DNA of 64,000 nt from Curtobacterium sp. MCBA15_001 (GTDB lineage Bacteria; Actinomycetota; Actinomycetes; Actinomycetales; Microbacteriaceae): positions 28,365 to 92,364 of the forward strand of contig NZ_MJGI01000012.1 of the NCBI RefSeq assembly GCF_001864835.1, in the 5' to 3' direction. The notes below the pieces were generated by a model. It saw nothing but the letters and a program-made list of their open reading frames with translations. It was not told the DNA's origin and did not search any database. Both the position numbers and the translations under genes were made by a program. Within the stretch, counting starts at the first letter, position 1. Every line of letters begins with the position of its first letter. Positions 50,586 to 60,043 of the stretch are shown here, piece after piece.

Positions 50586-52523
50586 TTACGACGCCTCGGC
50601 GTCGGCGCGCAAGCGCATGCGCTGCGCATCGAGGTCGACGAGCTGGCGCTGGATCTCGGCGCGCCGCTCGGCGTTCTCGTTCGGGTCAGCGCGCTGCAGC
50701 TGCCCGAGCAACGACGCCTTGCGAGCCAACAGGTCGCGTTCGACGAGGGCCACGACGATGCCCCGGCAGTAGATCGCCAGGTCCTCGTCGTTGCGGGCGG
50801 GGATCGGCGCGAGCGCGAGCTCGGACACCAGGCCCCGGACCGGTGCCGGCACGTCCGAGGACAGCCGGTCGAGCCAGTCCGTCGCCCCGAGCGCGTCGAC
50901 GTTCGCGACGACCGCGTCCCGCACGACAGCGAGCATCGGGGCCGAGAACGTGGCGGCGGCGGCGAGCCCGAGCAGCGGCGCTCCGACGGAGGTCGGCTGC
51001 TGCACCATCGCCATCACGGCGTCGCGTTCCATGCGGGTGATCGGGTCGTTCGGCAACGAGCGGATGCCGGCGACGGGCTCGTCCGCCGGCGCTACCATCG
51101 CTCCCCCGGGGCCGGCCTGCCCGACGGGGACGCCACCACGCCCCGAGCCGCCCTGACCCGCGCCACCGCGCCCCTGGTCCGCCGATGCCCGCGACCGGGC
51201 GCCCTCGACGGCACGACGGACGTCGGCCATGTCCATGCCGAGCCACCCGGCGAGCTCGCGGACGTAGCCCTGCGTCAGCGACCGGTCGCGGATGCCCGCG
51301 AGCACCGGGGCCGCTGCACGGAGGGCACTGACACGTCCCTCGACGGTCTCGAGGTCGTGGCCGTCGAGCGTGCGTCGGATCATGAACTCGAACATCGGCC
51401 GCTTGTTGGTCACCAGGCGGCGGATCGCGTCGTCGCCCCGGGCCAACCGGAGGTCGCACGGGTCCAGGCCACCCGGTGCCACGGCGACGTAGGTCTGCGC
51501 GGCGAACCGTTGTTCCTCGGCGAAGGCCCGTGACGCGGCGCGCTGACCGGCTTCGTCCGGGTCGAACGTGAAGACGACCTCGCCGTTGGCGTTCGGGTCA
51601 CCGCCGCTGACGTCACCGAGCATCGGGCGGAGGGCCTTGATGTGGTCGACGCCGAACGAGGTCCCGCACGTGGCCACCGCGGTCGTGACCCCGGCGAGGT
51701 GGCACGCCATGACGTCGGTGTAGCCCTCGACGATCACGACCTGCTTCTGCTTCGAGATGTCACGGCGGGCGAGGTCGATGCCGTAGAGCACGTGGCTCTT
51801 GTGGTAGATCGGCGTCTCGGGGGTGTTGAGGTACTTCGGGCCCTTGTCGTCGTCGAGCAGCCGGCGCGCACCGAACCCGATCGTCGCGCCGGTGACGTCG
51901 CGGATCGGCCACATCAGGCGCCCGCGGAACCGGTCGTACGGCGAGCGGTCCCCCTGGCTGACGAGGCCGGCGGAGACGATCTCCTCGATCGTGAAGCCCT
52001 GCCCGCGCAGGTGGTCCTTGAGCGCGTCGAACGACTTCGGCGCGAACCCGACGCCGAAGTGCTGCGCTGCGGCCGGGTCGAACCCGCGCTCGCCCAGGAA
52101 GCGTCGCGCGGGGTCGGCCTGCGGTGTCGTGAGCTGTGCGATGTAGAACTGCAACGCGGCTTCGTTCGCGGCGATGAGCCGGGCACGGGTGTTGTAGTCG
52201 GTGCGCGGCCCGTCGCCCTCTTCGTAGTGCAGCGTGAAGCCGATCTTGGCGGCCATCCGCTCGACCGCTTCGGAGAACGTGGTGTGGTCCTGCTTCATGA
52301 TGAAGCTGAAGACGTCGCCGTCCTCGCCGCAGCCGAAGCAGTGGTACCGGCCCACCTGCGGACGGACGTGGAACGAGGGCGAGCGCTCGTCGTGGAACGG
52401 GCACAGGCCCTTGAGCGACCCGACGCCGGCGGACTTCAGCGTGACGTAGTCACCGACGACGTCGGCGATGTTCACGCGCGCGCGGACCTCGTCGATGTCG
52501 TTCCGCGCGATGAGTCCAGCCAC
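50586..52523 (-). CDS. dnaG: DNA primase
   Basis: 645 residues. It makes RNA primers for replication. N-terminal zinc finger ligands Cys41, His44, Cys62, Cys65 (CPFHDERSPSF, HCFGCGEDGD), then the TOPRIM core (VVIVEGYTDVMACHLAG and FDPDEAGQRAA) and a C-terminal helical domain that binds DnaB. GTG start with TAGGAT six bases before it (leaderless). Confidence 0.95.
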   Translation of the reverse strand: MAGLIARNDIDEVRARVNIADVVGDYVTLKSAGVGSLKGLCPFHDERSPSFHVRPQVGRYHCFGCGEDGDVFSFIMKQDHTTFSEAVERMAAKIGFTLHYEEGDGPRTDYNTRARLIAANEAALQFYIAQLTTPQADPARRFLGERGFDPAAAQHFGVGFAPKSFDALKDHLRGQGFTIEEIVSAGLVSQGDRSPYDRFRGRLMWPIRDVTGATIGFGARRLLDDDKGPKYLNTPETPIYHKSHVLYGIDLARRDISKQKQVVIVEGYTDVMACHLAGVTTAVATCGTSFGVDHIKALRPMLGDVSGGDPNANGEVVFTFDPDEAGQRAASRAFAEEQRFAAQTYVAVAPGGLDPCDLRLARGDDAIRRLVTNKRPMFEFMIRRTLDGHDLETVEGRVSALRAAAPVLAGIRDRSLTQGYVRELAGWLGMDMADVRRAVEGARSRASADQGRGGAGQGGSGRGGVPVGQAGPGGAMVAPADEPVAGIRSLPNDPITRMERDAVMAMVQQPTSVGAPLLGLAAAATFSAPMLAVVRDAVVANVDALGATDWLDRLSSDVPAPVRGLVSELALAPIPARNDEDLAIYCRGIVVALVERDLLARKASLLGQLQRADPNENAERRAEIQRQLVDLDAQRMRLRADAEAS

Positions 52524-52529
52524 CCCTCG

Positions 52530-52535
52530 ATCCTA
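52530..52535 (-). promoter_or_regulatory. Leaderless -10 box TAGGAT for dnaG
   Basis: Minus strand, six bases before the GTG at 52523. No Shine-Dalgarno. Confidence 0.55.
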
Positions 52536-52562
52536 GTTCGCGGCGCGGTCCGTCCCGACCGG

Positions 52563-53843
52563 TCAGACCGGGATGTGGACGGTCTCGCGCTCCCCCACGA
52601 CGAGCCGCCGGTGCCAGGCGATCGCGCCCTGGTCGGTCAGGCTCGCGACCTGGTCGACCACGGCCCGGAGCCGCCCGGCGTCATCGGCCGCGGCACGCCA
52701 GTCGGCCGCGAACCCCGGCTCGAGCGCGTCGTCGGCACGCGCAGCCACCGTGTCGAGCAGTTCGGTCAGGATGCGACGCTGGTCTTCGTAGACCGGCTGG
52801 CGGTCGCCCTGGGTCATCACGAACGCCGCGACGATGCCCTTGAGCACGGCGATCTCGCCGATGATCTCCGGCGGGGTCACGACCGAGGCGGCGAACCGGA
52901 CGAGCGATCCGGACGCGTAGGCCTGGCGGGTCGCCGTGGTGGCGGTCCGGGCGAATCGGCCGATGAGCTGCGAGGTCAGGTTCTTGAGCCGGGCCGCGTC
53001 CTGGCGCGAGCCGTCGTAGGACGTCATCCACAGCGGCAGCGAACGGAGCCGGTCGAACGCCTCCAGCAGCTCGTCGCGGCTCAGGTCGTCGCCGACCCAG
53101 GCGTGCATGGCGGACACGATGTCGTTCTCGCCGACCCGGTCGCCGAGCGCCGCCACGTCGATGAAGCCCGCGACGACGGCGTCCTCGAAGTCGTGCACCG
53201 AGTACGCGATGTCGTCGGAGAGGTCCATCACCTGCGCCTCGATGCAGCGCTGTCGACGCGGGGCACCGGCACGCAGCCAGGCGAACGCGTCGTGGTCGTC
53301 ATCGTAGAACCCGAACTTGGTTCGCCCGGAGGACGCTTCGCCCACGCCCTGCGACGCCGGCCAGGGGTACTTGCACGAGGCGTCGAGCGAGGCCCGCGTC
53401 AGGTTCAGCCCGTAGGGACGGTCGTCGGAGCCGTAGACCTTCGGCTCGAGCCGTGTCAGCAGGCGCAGGGTCTGGGCGTTGCCCTCGAACCCGCCGATGT
53501 CCGCGGCCCAGGCGTTGACCGCGGTCTCGCCGTTGTGGCCGAACGGCGGGTGGCCGATGTCGTGGGCCAGGCACGCGGTGTCGACGACGTCCGGGTCGAG
53601 CCCGAGCGAGTCCGCGAGTTCACGGCCGACCTGCGCGACCTCGAGCGAGTGCGTCAGGCGGTTCCGGGCGAAGTCGAGCCCGGTGGTGGGGCTGAGCACC
53701 TGGGTCTTGGCAGCGAGCCGCCGGAGCGCGCTCGAGTGCAGGAGCCGGGCGCGGTCACGGGCGAAGTCGCTCCGGCGGTTGCCGTGTTCCTCGGGCAGCC
53801 AGCGGTCGGCGTCGGCGGGCCCGTACGAGGCAGTGGCGCTCAT
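52563..53843 (-). CDS. dgt: Deoxyguanosine triphosphate triphosphohydrolase-like protein
   Basis: 426 residues. HD-domain enzyme releasing triphosphate from dNTPs. Ligands: His65 (NRLTHSLEVAQ), His94-Asp95 (LAHDIGHPPFGH) and a later Asp (DLSDDIAYSVHD). The ATG overlaps the stop of dusB. The dusB-dgt-dnaG order is common in actinobacteria. Confidence 0.92.
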   Translation of the reverse strand: MSATASYGPADADRWLPEEHGNRRSDFARDRARLLHSSALRRLAAKTQVLSPTTGLDFARNRLTHSLEVAQVGRELADSLGLDPDVVDTACLAHDIGHPPFGHNGETAVNAWAADIGGFEGNAQTLRLLTRLEPKVYGSDDRPYGLNLTRASLDASCKYPWPASQGVGEASSGRTKFGFYDDDHDAFAWLRAGAPRRQRCIEAQVMDLSDDIAYSVHDFEDAVVAGFIDVAALGDRVGENDIVSAMHAWVGDDLSRDELLEAFDRLRSLPLWMTSYDGSRQDAARLKNLTSQLIGRFARTATTATRQAYASGSLVRFAASVVTPPEIIGEIAVLKGIVAAFVMTQGDRQPVYEDQRRILTELLDTVAARADDALEPGFAADWRAAADDAGRLRAVVDQVASLTDQGAIAWHRRLVVGERETVHIPV

Positions 53844-54994
53844 CCGCCGCTGTGGTGCAGCTCGGCCGCCGCGAGGACCTTGCGGAACTCCGCGTCGACG
53901 TCACGGCTCTCGAGCCAGCGGTCGGGCAGCGCCGTGCGCTTCGGGTGTCCGGCGCGACCACGGGGTCCTTCGGCGTCGGCACCCGGGTACGGCGCGTCGT
54001 GGTCGAGCTGCGCGAGCAGGTCGTCGATCTCCTGCAGCGAGGACGCCATCGACAGTCCGGAGCGGACGTCGCCGCCGATCGGGTACCCCTTGAAGTACCA
54101 GGCGACGTGCTTGCGGACGTCGCGGCAGCCCTGGTCTTCCGACCCGAAGAACTCGACGAGCAGTTCGGCGTGCCGGCGGAACCCCGCGGCGACCTCGCCG
54201 AGGGACGGCATGTAGCGCAGGCCTTCGCCGCGGAAGGCCGCAGCGAGGTCGCCGAACAACCACGGCCGCCCCAGGCACCCGCGCCCGACCACGACACCGT
54301 CGCACCCGGTCTCGTCGACCATGCGCAGGGCGTCGGCAGCGGACCAGATGTCCCCGTTGCCGAGGACCGGGATGTCCGTGACGGCTTCCTTCAGCGTGGC
54401 GATCGCCGACCAGTCCGCCTGACCGGAGTAGTGCTCGTTCGCGGTGCGGGCGTGCAGCGAGACCGCGGCGACGCCAGCGTCCCGCGCGATGCGGGCAGCG
54501 TCGAGGTAGGTGAGGTGGTCGGCGTCGATGCCCTTGCGCATCTTCACCGTGACCGGGACGTTCCCCGCGGCCTTGACCGTCTTCGTGACGAGGTCGCGGA
54601 ACAGGTCGGTCTTCCACGGCAGGGCCGCGCCACCGCCCTTGCGCGTGACCTTCGGCACCGGGCACCCGAAGTTCAGGTCGATGTGGTCGGCACGGTCTTC
54701 GCCGACGAGGATCGACGCGGCTTCGGCCACGGTGTTCGGTTCGACGCCGTAGAGCTGGATCGAGCGCGGGGTCTCGGACTCGTGGTGCTGGATCAGCTGC
54801 ATCGACACGGGGGTCCGTTCGACCAGCGCCCGCGAGGTGATCATCTCGCACACGTACAACCCGGCGCCGTACTCACGGCAGAGCCGGCGGTACGCCATGT
54901 TCGTGATGCCCGCCATCGGCGCGAGCACGACGGGCACGTCGACCTCGATGGGGCCGATGCGCAAGGGCTTCCGGGGGGCTTGTGTGATCGTCAT
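53840..54994 (-). CDS. dusB: tRNA-dihydrouridine synthase
   Basis: 384 residues. FMN enzyme reducing uridine in tRNA D loops. N-terminal VVLAPMAGITNMAYRRLC, catalytic Cys111 in NFGCPVPKVTRKG, FMN phosphate region NGDIWSAADA and GVVVGRGCLGRPWLF. First gene of the dusB-dgt pair; divergent from the ybaK-like gene, 47 bases apart. Confidence 0.93.
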   Translation of the reverse strand: MTITQAPRKPLRIGPIEVDVPVVLAPMAGITNMAYRRLCREYGAGLYVCEMITSRALVERTPVSMQLIQHHESETPRSIQLYGVEPNTVAEAASILVGEDRADHIDLNFGCPVPKVTRKGGGAALPWKTDLFRDLVTKTVKAAGNVPVTVKMRKGIDADHLTYLDAARIARDAGVAAVSLHARTANEHYSGQADWSAIATLKEAVTDIPVLGNGDIWSAADALRMVDETGCDGVVVGRGCLGRPWLFGDLAAAFRGEGLRYMPSLGEVAAGFRRHAELLVEFFGSEDQGCRDVRKHVAWYFKGYPIGGDVRSGLSMASSLQEIDDLLAQLDHDAPYPGADAEGPRGRAGHPKRTALPDRWLESRDVDAEFRKVLAAAELHHSGG

Positions 54995-55028
54995 ACGGTC
55001 TCCATCCTCCCACGTCGGCGCACGCCGG

Positions 55029-55034
55029 TAGCGT
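55029..55034 (+). promoter_or_regulatory. Leaderless -10 box TAGCGT
   Basis: Seven bases before the ATG at 55042. No Shine-Dalgarno. Confidence 0.55.
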
Positions 55035-55041
55035 TCTCCAC

Positions 55042-55524
55042 ATGACGACCGACGCGATCGCCCGTTTCGACACCGACGCCGCCGCGCGCGGCCTGCAGGT
55101 CGAGGTCGTCGAGCGCCCGGCGGCGAACTCGCTCGCCGAGGCAGCCGACCTGCTCGGCATCGAGCCGGGCGACATCGTCAAGACCCTCGTGGTCAAGCGG
55201 CACGACGGCGACTTCGTGTTGGCGCTGGTGCCGGGCGGCCGGAGCATCGCGTGGAAGAAGCTCCGTGCGCTGGTCGGCGTGAACAAGCTGTCGATGCCCG
55301 ACGCCGCGACCGCGCTGCAGGCCTCCGGCTACGAACGCGGCACGATCACGCCCATCGGTGCGACGGGCGACCTGCCGGTCTTCGCCGACGAACGGATCGT
55401 CGGTCGCCGGGTCGCCCTCGGCGCCGGGCGGCACGGCGCGAGCGCGTTCGTCGACGCCGACGCACTCATCACCGCCTACGCCGCGACCGTCGCCGACATC
55501 ACCGACGAGGAACCGCAGCGCTGA
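55042..55524 (+). CDS. YbaK/EbsC-family aminoacyl-tRNA deacylase
   Basis: 160 residues. By family it clears mischarged tRNA (YbaK acts on Cys-tRNA-Pro). Core strands: VVERPAANSLAEAADLLG, then KTLVVKRHDGDFVLALVPG with the conserved Lys, and GATGDLPVFADERI. Leaderless start. Its last codons are tandemly repeated downstream (see 55516). Confidence 0.85.
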   Translation: MTTDAIARFDTDAAARGLQVEVVERPAANSLAEAADLLGIEPGDIVKTLVVKRHDGDFVLALVPGGRSIAWKKLRALVGVNKLSMPDAATALQASGYERGTITPIGATGDLPVFADERIVGRRVALGAGRHGASAFVDADALITAYAATVADITDEEPQR

Positions 55525-55589
55525 CCAGGAGCCCCAGCGCTGATCGGGAAGCCCAGCGCTGACCAGGAAGCCCAGCGCTAGTCCGGGAC
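55516..55589 (+). repeat. 19-bp tandem repeat at the end of the ybaK-like gene
   Basis: CAGCGCTGACCAGGAGCCC and variants begin at 55516, 55535, 55554 and 55573. Period 19; the last copy is partial and diverged. The first copy contains the gene's Gln-Arg-stop. Because 19 is not a multiple of three, successive copies place the repeat's stop in different frames. Confidence 0.85.
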
Positions 55590-55814
55590 TTCCGACCAGT
55601 CGCCCTCGGCGCCGGGCACGAAGCACGAGTCGCCTTCGCACACCACACCGGAGGTGAGCAGCGGCACCAGGCCGCCCACAGCCTCTCCCCACGAGCTCGG
55701 CCGTCCCGCCACTTCGTGTCGCGCCGGTACCGGCTCGCGTGGGCCCAGACCGCCGGAGGTCGCGCCAGCCTGGAGGCCCGGACCGGTCTCCGCGCGCACG
55801 CCCAGGTCCGTCAT
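55578..55814 (-). CDS. Small hypothetical protein paired with DsbA
   Basis: 78 residues. The N-terminal 40 are Gly/Ala-rich; the C-terminal part WGEAVGGLVPLLTSGVVCEG and DSCFVPG has a CxxxxC pair. The ATG overlaps the stop of the DsbA-family gene (ATGA), a strong sign of translation. It might be a partner or substrate of that oxidoreductase; no family recognised. Confidence 0.62.
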   Translation of the reverse strand: MTDLGVRAETGPGLQAGATSGGLGPREPVPARHEVAGRPSSWGEAVGGLVPLLTSGVVCEGDSCFVPGAEGDWSEVPD

Positions 55815-56485
55815 CGGGTCGCCTCCACGGCCGCGGCGTCGTCGGCGCGCAGCGCCACGACCTGCCGGAGCACCTGCTCGAACGCAGCGGGGTCCTGCGC
55901 TCCCGACACGCCGTACTTGCCGTCGATCACGAAGAAGGGGACCCCGTTGATGCCGTATGCCAGCGCCTGCGCCTGGTCCGCACGGACGTCCTCGAGCTTG
56001 GCGTCGTCGCGCAGGACGGCCAGGACTTCGTCTCGGTCGAGTCCGACCTCGGCGGCCAGGTCGGCCAACGAGGACTCCTGCCCGACGTGCTCGCCGCGCT
56101 CGAAGTAGGCGGTGAAGAGCCGCTCGACCATCTCGAGCTGCTTGCCGTGCTGCTTGGCGAGGTGGATGACCTGGTGCGCCTTGACCGTGTTGGTGTGGTG
56201 CATGGCGTCGAAGTCGTACGCCAGCCCGACGGACCCGGCGATCGCCGTGACCTGGTCGAGCATCTGCTGCGCCTGGTCGACGGGCATGCCCTTGTGTCCG
56301 GAGAGGAACTCGGCTTCGGTGCCCTCGAAGTCGACGGGGGTGTCCGGGCTCAGCTCGAAGGAGTGGTACTCGACCTCGACCGGGCCGCCGAACGCGCTGA
56401 CGCCGGCCTCGAACTTGCGCTTGCCGATGTAGCACCAGGGGCACGCGATGTCGGACCAGACATCGACCTTCACTGACTCGTTCAT
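55811..56485 (-). CDS. DsbA-family oxidoreductase (FrnE-like)
   Basis: 224 residues. Thioredoxin fold with catalytic CPWC (Cys15, Cys18) in VWSDIACPWCYIG, the FrnE subgroup of DsbA that lacks a signal peptide and acts in the cytosol. The cis-Pro loop is in YGINGVPFFVID. Start at MNESVK; an ATG four codons upstream is possible. Coupled to the small gene at 55578. Confidence 0.9.
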   Translation of the reverse strand: MNESVKVDVWSDIACPWCYIGKRKFEAGVSAFGGPVEVEYHSFELSPDTPVDFEGTEAEFLSGHKGMPVDQAQQMLDQVTAIAGSVGLAYDFDAMHHTNTVKAHQVIHLAKQHGKQLEMVERLFTAYFERGEHVGQESSLADLAAEVGLDRDEVLAVLRDDAKLEDVRADQAQALAYGINGVPFFVIDGKYGVSGAQDPAAFEQVLRQVVALRADDAAAVEATR

Positions 56486-56552
56486 GCTCAACGACAACGC
56501 GGCCGCGGCTCCGGCATTCCCGGACCCGCGGCCGCGTCGGCGGTGCTGGTGA

Positions 56553-57950
56553 CTACGCGCCGAGCAGGCGCTCCGCCAGGTAGCCCTGCAGGCGGTCGAG
56601 CCCGACGCGCTCCTGGCTCATCGTGTCGCGCTCGCGCACGGTGACGGCCTTGTCGTCCAGCGTGTCGAAGTCCACCGTGATGCAGAACGGCGTCCCGATC
56701 TCGTCGTGTCGACGGTAGCGACGGCCGATCGCACCCGCGTCGTCGAAGTCGACGTTCCAGTGCTTGCGCAGGTCGTCGGCCAGGCCGCGGGCGACCGGGG
56801 AGAGCTGCTCGTTGCGGGACAGCGGCAGCACGGCGGCCTTGACCGGGGCCAAGCGCGGGTCGAGGCGCAGCACGGTGCGCTTGTCGACGCCGCCCTTCGC
56901 GTTCGGGGCCTCGTCCTCGTGGTACGCGTCGAGCAGGAACGCCATGAGCGCACGGGTCAGGCCGAACGAGGGCTCGATGACGTACGGCACGTACTTCTCG
57001 TTCGCCGCCTGGTCGAAGAAGCGCAGGTCCTTGCCCGAGGCCTCGATGTGGTTGGTGAGGTCGAAGTCGGTGCGGTTCGCGACGCCCATGAGCTCGCCCC
57101 ACTCCGAGCCCTGGAACCCGAAGCGGTACTCGATGTCCGCGGTGGCGTCCGAGTAGTGCGCGCGTTCCCCGTCCGGCACGTCGAAGCGGCGCAGGTTCTC
57201 CGGGTCGATGCCGAGGTCGGTGTACCAGGCGACCGAGTCGGCGATCCACTGCTCGTAGTGTTCCTGGGCCGAGGCCGGCGGGACGAAGTACTCGATCTCC
57301 ATCTGCTCGAACTCGCGGGTGCGGAAGATGAAGTTGCCGGGCGTGATCTCGTTGCGGAACGCCTTGCCCACCTGGCCGATGCCGAACGGGGGCTTCTGGC
57401 GGCTGGTCGTGACGACCTGCGCGAAGTCGACGAAGATGCCCTGCGCGGTCTCCGGGCGCAGGAAGTTCAGGCCCTCTTCCGACTCCACCGGGCCGAGGTA
57501 GGTCTTGAGCATGCCGGAGAACTCACGGGGCTCGGTCCACTGGCCACGGGTGCCGCAGTTCGAGCAGGCGATCTCCGCCATCCCGCCCTCGGGCGCGCGG
57601 CCCTTCTTGGCCTCGAACGCCTCGAGCAGGTGGTCCTCGCGGAAGCGGTGGTGGCAGTGCAGGCACTCGACCAGCGGGTCGGTGAAGGTCGCGACGTGGC
57701 CGGAGGCCTCCCAGACCCTGCGGGGCAGGATCACGGCGGAGTCCAGGCCGACCATGTCGCCACGGCCGCGGACGAACCGCTGCCACCACTGGCGCTTGAT
57801 GTTCTCCTTCAGCTCGACGCCGAGGGGCCCGTAGTCCCACGCGGAGCGGGATCCGCCGTAGATCTCACCCGACTGGAAGACGAACCCGCGGCCTTTGGCG
57901 AGGGCGATGACCGAGTCGAGACGGGAGGGCTGAGCCAAGGAGAACTCCAT
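56553..57950 (-). CDS. glyS: Glycyl-tRNA synthetase (homodimeric)
   Basis: 465 residues, the single-chain class II type of actinobacteria. Motif 1 region [20 protein letters not shown], zinc-type Cys (CLHCHHRF and [10 protein letters not shown]), motif 2 [19 protein letters not shown] and motif 3 [13 protein letters not shown]. It charges tRNA-Gly. Confidence 0.96.
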   Translation of the reverse strand: MEFSLAQPSRLDSVIALAKGRGFVFQSGEIYGGSRSAWDYGPLGVELKENIKRQWWQRFVRGRGDMVGLDSAVILPRRVWEASGHVATFTDPLVECLHCHHRFREDHLLEAFEAKKGRAPEGGMAEIACSNCGTRGQWTEPREFSGMLKTYLGPVESEEGLNFLRPETAQGIFVDFAQVVTTSRQKPPFGIGQVGKAFRNEITPGNFIFRTREFEQMEIEYFVPPASAQEHYEQWIADSVAWYTDLGIDPENLRRFDVPDGERAHYSDATADIEYRFGFQGSEWGELMGVANRTDFDLTNHIEASGKDLRFFDQAANEKYVPYVIEPSFGLTRALMAFLLDAYHEDEAPNAKGGVDKRTVLRLDPRLAPVKAAVLPLSRNEQLSPVARGLADDLRKHWNVDFDDAGAIGRRYRRHDEIGTPFCITVDFDTLDDKAVTVRERDTMSQERVGLDRLQGYLAERLLGA

Positions 57951-57998
57951 ACGGTGTCGCCGAGCTGGATGCTCGGTGCGGGAAGGTACCGGGCAAGA

Positions 57999-59036
57999 CT
58001 AACGGGCGAGCGTCGGCACCAGCACGCGGGCCACGGCGTCGACGTCCGACACGTCGTTCCAGTGGTGGAACGCCAGGCGCAGGCGTCCGGCCCGCCCCGA
58101 CGCGGTGATGCCCGCCGCCGTCAGCGCTGCCAGCCGCTCGCCGGACGGATCCGGCACCGTCGTGACGGCCTGCCCCTGCCGGGCCGAGCCGAGCGCGTCG
58201 GCCAGCTGGTCCGCGAGTCCGGCACCGTGCCTCCAGACCGATGCCATGTCGAGCGAGGCGACGTGCCGCAGGGCGGCGACCGCCCCGGGCCAGGCCTGCC
58301 ACGCCGGCGAGACGTCGAACCGGCGGGCGTCGTCGGCCAGCCGCATGTCGGGGCCGTAACACGACGACCAGACGTCTGCGCCCGCGTACCAACCGGCTTG
58401 CGTCGGTCGCAACCAGTCCTGCGCCGTCTGGGACACCGTCATGAACGCGACCCCGCGCGGCGCGCACAGCCACTTGTACGCGTGCGTGACCGTGACGTCG
58501 AAGGGCGCCGCGGAGACGGGCAGCACCCCGGCGGCCTGGGTCAGGTCGCACAGGGTCCGCGCCCCCGCCGCGCGTGCGGCTGCGACCACGGCGTCGGAGT
58601 CGACGACGGTGCCCGTGGCGGACTGCACCGCAGACCAGGCCACCAGCGCCGTGTCGGCTGTGATCGCCGAAGCCAGGTCGGCCAACGGGACGCTCCGCAC
58701 GGTGACGCCGCGGTGGCCCTGTGCGAGGAACGGGAACACGATCGAGCTGAAGTCCCCCTCGGGCACCAGGACCTGAGCGCCGTCGGGCAACGCCGACGCG
58801 ACCACCGCGGTCATGGCCGAGGTCTGCGATCCGGTGGCGACGCGGTCCGCCGGCACGCCGACGATCGCCGCGAAGAGCGCACGGCCCTCCTCGACCAGGG
58901 CGCCGTACCGCACCGGGCTCGACCCGGCGTGCTCCCACTCGGCCAGGTCCGCCCGCATCGCCGCGAGCGTGCCGTGCGTCGGCAGTCCGGCGGTGCAGGC
59001 GGCGAGGTACCCGTGACCATCGACGAAGGAGTCCAT
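57999..59036 (-). CDS. Class V aminotransferase-family PLP enzyme
   Basis: 345 residues. PLP Lys in VTHAYKWLCAPRGVAF, Asp binding the pyridine N in LCDLTQAAGVLP, and ATGSQTSAMTAVVA near the phosphate site. Kynureninase/cysteine desulfurase-like fold. Substrate unknown. Start at MDSFVDG; the ATG eight codons upstream is less likely. Divergent from a LysR regulator, which probably controls it. Confidence 0.8.
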   Translation of the reverse strand: MDSFVDGHGYLAACTAGLPTHGTLAAMRADLAEWEHAGSSPVRYGALVEEGRALFAAIVGVPADRVATGSQTSAMTAVVASALPDGAQVLVPEGDFSSIVFPFLAQGHRGVTVRSVPLADLASAITADTALVAWSAVQSATGTVVDSDAVVAAARAAGARTLCDLTQAAGVLPVSAAPFDVTVTHAYKWLCAPRGVAFMTVSQTAQDWLRPTQAGWYAGADVWSSCYGPDMRLADDARRFDVSPAWQAWPGAVAALRHVASLDMASVWRHGAGLADQLADALGSARQGQAVTTVPDPSGERLAALTAAGITASGRAGRLRLAFHHWNDVSDVDAVARVLVPTLAR

Positions 59037-59094
59037 GCACCCATGCTCGGACCCGGGCATCCATCACACCAGGACAGGTTCCTTCGGTCTGCCA

Positions 59095-59100
59095 TAACAT
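59095..59100 (+). promoter_or_regulatory. Leaderless -10 box TAACAT for the LysR gene
   Basis: Six bases before the GTG at 59107. It lies between two divergent genes, where a LysR protein usually binds. Confidence 0.55.
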
Positions 59101-59106
59101 CGTGTT

Positions 59107-60018
59107 GTGGAGACGATCGACCTGCAGCTGCTCCGGGTCCTGCGCGCGGTGTCCGACGCCGGCTCGATCACCGGGGCGGCGACCGCGCTCGGCTACAGCC
59201 AGCCGGCCGTCAGCCAGATGCTCCAGCGCGCCGAACAGCGACTCGGGCACGCCCTCGTCCTGCGCGGCGCCCGCGGGGTGACGCTGACGGAGTCCGGCCG
59301 GGTCCTGGCCGACCACGCCCTGCACGTGCAGGCAGCCCTGACCGCGGCACGCGAGGACCTGGACGCCGTCGGCGGTCTGACCCGCGGACGGGTCCGGATC
59401 GCCGGCTTCCCGAGCGCGTCCTCCACCCTGGTGCCCGCGGTGCTGGCGACGATGGCTGCGACGGTCCCGGGCGTCAGCACCACCTACGTCGAGGTCGAAC
59501 CGCCCGAGGCGCTCGGCATGCTGCGGCGCGGCGAGGTCGACGTGGCGCTCACGTTCACCTACGTGGGTGACGAGGTGGTCGCGGATCCGACGCTGCTCAC
59601 CCGCGCGATCGGGCGCGACCCGCTGGCGCTGGTCCGGCCAGGAGGCCCGGCAGGGTCCGACACACCGGCTGCGGTCGACCTGGCGTCACTCCGGGACGCC
59701 CGCTGGATCGGGGGCTGCCCGCGCTGCCGCGGGCACCTGCTCGCCTCGTGCGCCTCGGCCGGGTTCACGCCGGACATCGTGCTCGAGACCGACAACGCCG
59801 CCGCGGTCGTGGGGCTCGTCGCCGCGGGCCTCGGGGTGGCGCTGCTGCCGCGGTTGGCCCTCGCGACGACGGTGATCCCGGCCGGGGTGACGGTCGACCC
59901 GGTGGCCGAGGAGCTGGCGCGGCGCGTCGAGGTCGTCGTCGCGAGCGGGGCCGAGCGGGTGCCGAGCGTGCGCGCGACCCTCGAGGCCGTGGGCTCTGCC
60001 GCCGCCCTGCTGCCGTAG
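59107..60018 (+). CDS. LysR-family transcriptional regulator
   Basis: 303 residues. N-terminal winged helix-turn-helix (LRVLRAVSDAGSITGAATAL followed by GYSQPAVSQMLQRAEQRLG), then the substrate-binding domain (RGRVRIAGFPSASSTLVPAV and MLRRGEVDVALTFTYV). Pairs divergently with the PLP enzyme gene, the classical layout for a LysR activator and its target. Confidence 0.88.
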   Translation: METIDLQLLRVLRAVSDAGSITGAATALGYSQPAVSQMLQRAEQRLGHALVLRGARGVTLTESGRVLADHALHVQAALTAAREDLDAVGGLTRGRVRIAGFPSASSTLVPAVLATMAATVPGVSTTYVEVEPPEALGMLRRGEVDVALTFTYVGDEVVADPTLLTRAIGRDPLALVRPGGPAGSDTPAAVDLASLRDARWIGGCPRCRGHLLASCASAGFTPDIVLETDNAAAVVGLVAAGLGVALLPRLALATTVIPAGVTVDPVAEELARRVEVVVASGAERVPSVRATLEAVGSAAALLP

Positions 60019-60043
60019 CGCACTGCACCGCGCCGCCCCGTGC

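Noticed and set aside
47754..51533. Very long plus-strand open frame (about 1259 codons) across the ABC operon and dnaG
   Set aside because: It runs antisense to two clearly recognisable genes, is made of Arg/Asp/Val/His-biased shadow sequence and has no domain. High GC keeps antisense frames open.
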